Origin: Aphanomyces cochlioides
Lineage: Eukaryota > Oomycota > Saprolegniomycetes > Saprolegniales > Verrucalvaceae
Length of the DNA: 64,000 nucleotides
Reading direction: 5' to 3'
Assembly: GCA_019828595.1 (NCBI GenBank)
Contig: JAHQRK010000015.1
Coordinates: 868,001 to 932,000 of the forward strand
A program made the position numbers and the translations under genes. A model generated the notes under the pieces. The model made no database searches and had not been told where the DNA came from. It worked only from the letters and a program-made list of their open reading frames with translations. Position 1 is the stretch's first letter. The number at the start of each line of letters is the position of its first letter. Of the stretch, positions 59,262 through 64,000 are shown piece by piece.

Positions 59262-59757
59262 TCTCGTCGTTGTTTGTATTCCTCTGTTTCTCTGTCAAAT
59301 ATCCTGCTTGATGCGAGTGCAGTTTACAGTTACGGCAGTTACAATTGAATGCCGCAATAATGGGTAACCACCGTTTGCCAGTCCACCGAGCAATTCCTGT
59401 CGGTTCCCTCGCCCTTAGTAGTCCCGTAGGGGCTATGGTTCCAGCTCAGGCGTCTTACATAGCATTCATCGGTGCTAGTTGCAAGCTTGTAGCGTCAAAT
59501 TGTCCAACATAGATCTGCCACGTTTTGTCATGGACTCTCCAGTATCATATATCGCGACTCATGCAGACTTTGTTAAATTTCCAAGCGCGATGGCTATGCT
59601 ATGGCTAGCTCGATGCTGCACTTGCAGCTCACTGGGGTCTTCACCAAGCTCTATTTACTTTCTATCACCTTGTCAAGGTGGATGATGAAGTCAAGCTCTA
59701 TCACTGGCCTTGAGACATTGGACCATTACAAATGGTCATCAAACTTTTCTTCACCCC
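59262..59757. other. Short intergenic gap with no recognised feature
   Basis: It contains the 3' flank of the chitinase-like gene and the promoter of the next gene. Nothing specific is seen. Confidence 0.35.
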
Positions 59758-60471
59758 ATGACGGACAAGTCGACGCCAGCCTTCCATGAAGGCAAGGATG
59801 GCGCCAAGGAGCAGACAGACGGCGCAAAGGGACAGAATCGATGCCTTGCCATGCTGTGCCGCCAAGTGCCACTTGTGCTCTTTAATGTTGTGCTTCCCAT
59901 TGTGATTTACAAGCTCTGTCGGCCGTACACTTCTGAAATCGTCGCGGTGTTTCTCTCGGGAGTGATCCCAATGATCAAAATCCTCGTCACTGTCCTTGTC
60001 TTCAAGCAGCATGACGCTGTCTCGATGATGCAAGTCCTCGGAATTTGCATTTCCGTCGTCATCACGTCCGTCGCAACGGACGCCAAGATGCTCTTGGTCT
60101 TCCAGCAAGGCGGTGGTGTCATCATGGGCCTCTTCTTTCTCTCCACGCTGTGCATTCTACGTGAAGATATGGCCTTTCAACTCCGCCGGACATTTACAAC
60201 CAACACGACTGAAGAAATGGACGCCTTGTACGCCAAACCGCAAGTCCGAGCCGCGTCGCGCTTCCTCACTGTCATTTGGGGAATCACTGGCATTTGTCAA
60301 GCGGTGCTTGGAGTCACGTTGGTCTTGTTGCTTCCCGTCGACACATTCATCTACATTGCCAACGTCCTCGGGCTCATCACGCTGCCGCTCCTTTGGTGGA
60401 GCATGCGATACATCCAAGCGATTGAGAAAGACCTCGAGTTGTCGTCTGAAACCAAGCCATTGCTCGTGTAA
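59758..60471 (+). CDS. Multi-pass membrane protein (VC0807-like pattern), 237 aa
   Basis: The start MTDKSTPAFHEGKDGAKEQ at 59758 is the first ATG; the frame opens slightly earlier without an ATG. After a charged N-terminus come about six hydrophobic segments: VPLVLFNVVLPIVIYKL, IVAVFLSGVIPMIKILVTVL, MQVLGICISVVITSVA, GVIMGLFFLSTLCI, GICQAVLGVTLVLLLPVDTF and YIANVLGLITLPLLWW. The pattern P-L-V-x-F-N-x-x-L-P plus SG-x-x-P resembles VC0807-like integral membrane proteins of unknown function. It ends with an acidic tail (KDLELSSETKPLLV) like a sorting signal. No intron. Confidence 0.7.
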   Translation: MTDKSTPAFHEGKDGAKEQTDGAKGQNRCLAMLCRQVPLVLFNVVLPIVIYKLCRPYTSEIVAVFLSGVIPMIKILVTVLVFKQHDAVSMMQVLGICISVVITSVATDAKMLLVFQQGGGVIMGLFFLSTLCILREDMAFQLRRTFTTNTTEEMDALYAKPQVRAASRFLTVIWGITGICQAVLGVTLVLLLPVDTFIYIANVLGLITLPLLWWSMRYIQAIEKDLELSSETKPLLV

Positions 60472-61241
60472 ATCTCATAGAAACAACATTTCAACCCCGT
60501 CTACATTCGTCTCATCCTCTCTGCGTTGCGATTTCAGGCAACTTTGCCAAGCTAAACCTCCTCTATCCTATGGCATTTGCCCTCACTCTGTAGCTACAAT
60601 CTCGCCGACACTGTTGAGAGCTGTCTAGCTTGTTCCATGTGAACCAACTCGGACGCGGACGCAGAGGCTGGTTGTGTCAGATTGTACAGAGTAGAGCCTT
60701 TGTTGGTGGAGTTTAGAATCTCCAGCTCGCAGTGTGGCAGCGACACGTTGCCTCCAGCTGACCGACGCTGTGCTCCTTTGTTCCTCCACGTACAAGTCGA
60801 CTACAACTCATTGACAGCTCGTACTGTTTGTCTTTGCACGTCAGCCATCCAAGCTGTCTAAGACAATGAAATGAACGCATTTTCGCTGCTGCGCTCCGCG
60901 TTAGTTCATGGATGAAAGTGTAGATGCAGGTAGCTCTCACCCAGCGTTGTTTCATTTCCACAGCTATGTAACATTCCCCTCACGAGCTTGTAGCGAGCAC
61001 GGCACGAACAATTACACCAAGTGCGTCATTGCGACCAGCCTTTCGTATCTTTAACACGCTGTCAGATTGGATTGTTCACCCTCAGTCGAGGCAATCTATC
61101 AACCTGACGTGATCAAATCCAAGACAGTCTTACGACTGGCAACGAGTGAGGAAAAGATATCACGGATTCGACACCTTGTGCTCGTTCTCCCATGGCTCTC
61201 CGAACTGCTTTCCATTCAAGAAAAAGCCTCGAATTGAACGC
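60472..61241. other. Intergenic region before aquaglyceroporin 2
   Basis: No gene is supported. The last 20-30 bp are shared with the leader of aquaglyceroporin 1. Confidence 0.4.
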
Positions 61242-61307
61242 ATGAGCTCCAAAAGTACCAACTGGACCCAACACTAGCGCGTCCGCAACCAACTGGGTCG
61301 AGAATGC

Positions 61308-62105
61308 TTGGCCGAAATCGCTGGCACTTTTATCATGATGATCTTTATCAACGGCGTCTCTGCGCAAGGCATCTTGGGCGAAGGCAAAAAAGGAAGCTTC
61401 ACGGAAACGGCCCTCGGATGTGGCCTCGCCGTCATGCTGGGTCTCCACACCGCCGGTGGGGTCTCAGGCGCGCACTTGAACCCGTCCATCTCGATTGCCA
61501 TGGCGGTGTATGGTCGCTTGCCGTGGAAGAAAGTGCCATACTATATTGTGTCCCAGTTCATTGGTGCCTGCGTCGCGGCCTACATGGTCTTCCTTGCCTA
61601 TTACCCTGCCATCAACACGTTGGACCCTGACCGCACGATGAAGACGGCTGGTATTTTCGCCACGTATCCCGCGAGCTGGGAGAACAACGGCAGTGCGTTT
61701 GTGAACGAGATGATCGGCACGGCGTTGTTGGTGTTTACGATCTCCAGCGTGGACGATCCAGCCAACATGCCAACGAATCGCGTGATGAAGCCATTGACGG
61801 TGGGTTTGATCGTCGTGATGTTGGTGCAGAGCTTCAGTTTGTCAACGGGAGCGGCTTTGAATCCTGCTCGTGACTTTGGTCCTCGTGTGTTGTCGGCGTG
61901 TGCTGGTTGGGGCTCTGAAGTGTTTACGATTTACAAGAACTACTGGTGGGTTCCCATCTGCGGTCCGATCGTGGGGGCGATCTTGGGTGGCGGTGCTTAC
62001 ATGGTCTTCATCTCCAACCACCACGACCAAGTCGAGGAAGAAAACTACGCCGATGACAACTACCGATCTGGCTCGACGTCACCCAATACGTCCACGTGCG
62101 CATAA
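61308..62105 (+). CDS. Aquaglyceroporin (MIP family), copy 2
   Basis: Same protein as copy 1 apart from the last residues (RSGSTSPNTSTCA against RSAATSPMTSSCA). The two pore motifs are LNPSISIA and LNPARDFGP. The frame opens at 61278 after a TAG (61275-61277); an in-frame ATG lies at 61242, giving the same codon-12 stop as copy 1. The mirror-image arrangement and near identity over about 880 bp suggest recent inverted duplication or gene conversion. The DNA between the two copies carries the GH18 and VC0807-like genes. Confidence 0.85.
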   Translation: MAEIAGTFIMMIFINGVSAQGILGEGKKGSFTETALGCGLAVMLGLHTAGGVSGAHLNPSISIAMAVYGRLPWKKVPYYIVSQFIGACVAAYMVFLAYYPAINTLDPDRTMKTAGIFATYPASWENNGSAFVNEMIGTALLVFTISSVDDPANMPTNRVMKPLTVGLIVVMLVQSFSLSTGAALNPARDFGPRVLSACAGWGSEVFTIYKNYWWVPICGPIVGAILGGGAYMVFISNHHDQVEEENYADDNYRSGSTSPNTSTCA

Positions 62106-62622
62106 CTTGGTGAACTACATAATCTAACTCTCTATCCCAAACTTGGGCTACACATAACCTCTGAGACCTGACCTCGCATAAGATCAAGAATAACTGTATT
62201 GGCATCGAGACTTCACCTGCTGTATGTCCAACATGACCATAAGCACTTGGACGCATGGAAGAGTCATCTTTGTCTTGTGCTGCTTTGTTAATGAGCTTAC
62301 AATAGTACACCTAGCTGCGTGTTTTTACCAATTTCAACTGCGCAGGATGTATTGTCTTTTCGGGCAAAAACTCGAATTTTATCCCATTATTGGAATCGAT
62401 AAATATCCGGTTATTTGTCAAATTAACTGGACTTTCAGAGCTTATCCGGACACAATTATGCTAAAATCCGGATAATTGGTGATTGGAAAGCTATATAATA
62501 GCTACTAACAGTGCATTTAGTAATGCTAAAATACACGACAAACACACGTCAAAACACACACAAATCGATTTGTAAAATCGATTAAATCAACCGGCGATTC
62601 GAAATTTGAATCGAAAAGACGA
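62106..62622. other. Intergenic, AT-rich, with repeated ATCCGGAT-type words
   Basis: Words such as ATCCGGATAA and TATCCGGTTA recur between 62400 and 62480 and again inside the following MITE-like segment and near 13790. No gene is supported. Confidence 0.35.
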
Positions 62623-62624
62623 TA

Positions 62625-62968
62625 GGGGGGAATCAGTTTTAAAGAATCCGGATTTTGATTTTGAGTTATTGCGTGAAACCAAAATCAAATAAAATAAAGT
62701 TTGAATTACATAGTTCAAACGGGAAATCAAACTATTATAGAAGAATTGATTTTGAGTTCTGTGTGACACACGACCGGATACGCAACAACAAAGCCCGATG
62801 ACATCCGGATAGCTCATCCTATCTATCCAGCTGTTTCTGTTTTTGCGTTTGATTTTACAAAAGAAAAAGCTCCTCCAGAGGTGCTTTAGCTTTTGCCAAA
62901 AAAATTTTTGATTTGGAAATCAAAATCATGATTCTGAAAAGGGCTGTTTTATCTAAACTGATTCCCCC
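62625..62968. mobile_element. MITE-like segment, 344 bp, TA-flanked
   Basis: The left end GGGGGGAATCAGTTTTAAA and the right end (reverse complement GGGGGAATCAGTTTAGATAA) are inverted copies. It is flanked by TA on both sides (62623-62624 and 62969-62970), as for Tc1/mariner-type MITEs. The interior is rich in short inverted words around AAATCAAAATC. No coding capacity. Confidence 0.55.
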
Positions 62969-62970
62969 TA

Positions 62971-64000
62971 ATATATACTACTCTAGTCCGATTGTCACAT
63001 TTGACTTTTCAGTGGAGTTTCGTTGGTCCTCTTTGAGGAATTCTAGATTTGATTGGTGCAAATGAAAGTACTTTATCTCCTCTTTGATTGGATATATTTA
63101 TTCAGGCGAAATTCATTGCCATGCAGGAGAAACAATGCCTCAAAGTTTGTCCTCTGATTCAAATTTCAGAAATATCTTCCGCCAGTGAATCAAATCGCAA
63201 TGAACCGCGGTGCCACTGCACACACAAATAGATCACTTAGTCTCCGATACATTAACGGTATTTTTGAGAGACTATCGATCAAGACGCTCAAATTCGATGC
63301 TCACAACTCAAACCGAATGATCTGGCTCTAAGGCCCTTTTCCGACGACCCTGTGAGCTCCTGCGTCCGTGCACGCATCACTGGAACATATTGAATAAGTT
63401 TGTATGCATTTGCAGGACCAAATATGGCGCCTAGAGACGTGAGCAAAGCTAAATGTGATGAGGTCTCCAATATCGTTAGGTCATATGTATATTTACGATT
63501 TTGTATGCCAATTTTATCTTGTATGAATAATAATTTAATTTAAATATGCTAAAATTTGATAAATTCTTCAAATTGTTTCATACTAAAACCAAGTTAACAA
63601 GAATTGTACTCCAAAATATATGCAATGTGATAATCATAGAGTTGTACCTTGTATCGTTGGTGGAACATGGTGGAACATTCATTCGGATATGAATGTCTGG
63701 AGTACATATCCGGAATTTTAACAGAGGAAAGGGATTTGAATGACACCCAACAATGTGCAACAACATCACTGCGACTCGGGGAGTACTACACCTTTTCAGG
63801 TTCAAGTTCACCAAATCCGTAGTTCAAGTTCACCCAGATCTGAAACTTTATACCCGATCAGTTATAAACTATAGAAGTTAATTGTTGCAATGAAGGCAAT
63901 CGTCATTTGGGAAGTTGCTGATGAGCAACAACAAAGTCGATCGACTTTTCGTCAAGAAGAGTGTACTTGCCGCCGCAAGAGATAATCAGGATTGGAGGTT
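62971..64000. other. End of window without a supportable gene
   Basis: AT-rich sequence with only short unrelated open frames. I see no RNA gene, transposon ends or conserved motifs here. Confidence 0.4.

Noticed and set aside
1..64000. CRISPR arrays, rRNA or bacterial operons
   Set aside because: No regularly spaced repeats, no rRNA motifs, and genes carry spliceosomal introns, so the DNA is eukaryotic.

Overview
The window looks like nuclear DNA of an oomycete, probably Saprolegniales and perhaps Aphanomyces-like. The evidence is a Crinkler-type effector, PHT1-type phosphate transporters without introns, a P4-ATPase with many very short introns (about 40-50 nt), a GH18 chitinase-like gene, aquaglyceroporins, and pogo, PIF-Harbinger, Crypton and Maverick elements. 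The species assignment is inference from gene content; no marker gene is present.

Layout. 1-6600 is a nested transposon graveyard: a broken PIF-Harbinger transposase gene (1165-4271) is interrupted by a pogo-like element (TA target duplication, 34-bp inverted repeats) and by a small TTA-flanked MITE, with a hAT-like MITE just before its start codon. Its Myb-like partner gene lies convergent on the minus strand. 6602-13759 holds two host genes on the minus strand, a P4-ATPase whose C-terminus carries a dysferlin (DysF) domain and a multi-pass membrane protein. 14885-17079 is a Crypton (tyrosine recombinase plus GCR1_C-like domain). 18119-55517 is an array of PHT1-type H+/phosphate symporters: complete or nearly complete copies, frameshifted copies, truncated copies and one fragment. 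Part of the array is a large inverted duplication (about 18.05-23.5 kb against 27.9-31.1 kb plus 48.2-49.6 kb). 56259-62105 contains two near-identical inverted aquaglyceroporin genes around a GH18 chitinase-like gene and a membrane protein.

The most interesting object is a 17.1-kb Maverick/Polinton at 31115-48204, inserted in one phosphate transporter gene with a 6-bp ATGGTT duplication and about 250-bp terminal inverted repeats that begin with AG. It carries the expected viral gene set: protein-primed DNA polymerase B (with an HNH-like insertion), chromodomain-bearing retroviral-type integrase, FtsK/HerA packaging ATPase, adenovirus-type protease, double-jelly-roll major capsid protein (frameshifted in this copy) and penton-like minor capsid protein. 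It also has a fibre-like protein ending in an S74 self-cleaving chaperone domain and several small conserved proteins. The virus-like part is strongly AT-rich. Between it and the right terminal repeat, still inside the element, lies a gene of higher GC content coding for a Crinkler effector with a PD-(D/E)XK-like nuclease tail. A virus-like transposon carrying a Crinkler as cargo would offer a direct route for these effectors to spread between genomes.

How the genes work together: in the Polinton the integrase and terminal repeats give insertion, PolB copies the DNA with protein priming, and capsid, protease, ATPase and fibre would build and mature a particle. In the host part, the transporter array, aquaporins and flippase are plasma-membrane transport functions amplified by local inverted duplication.
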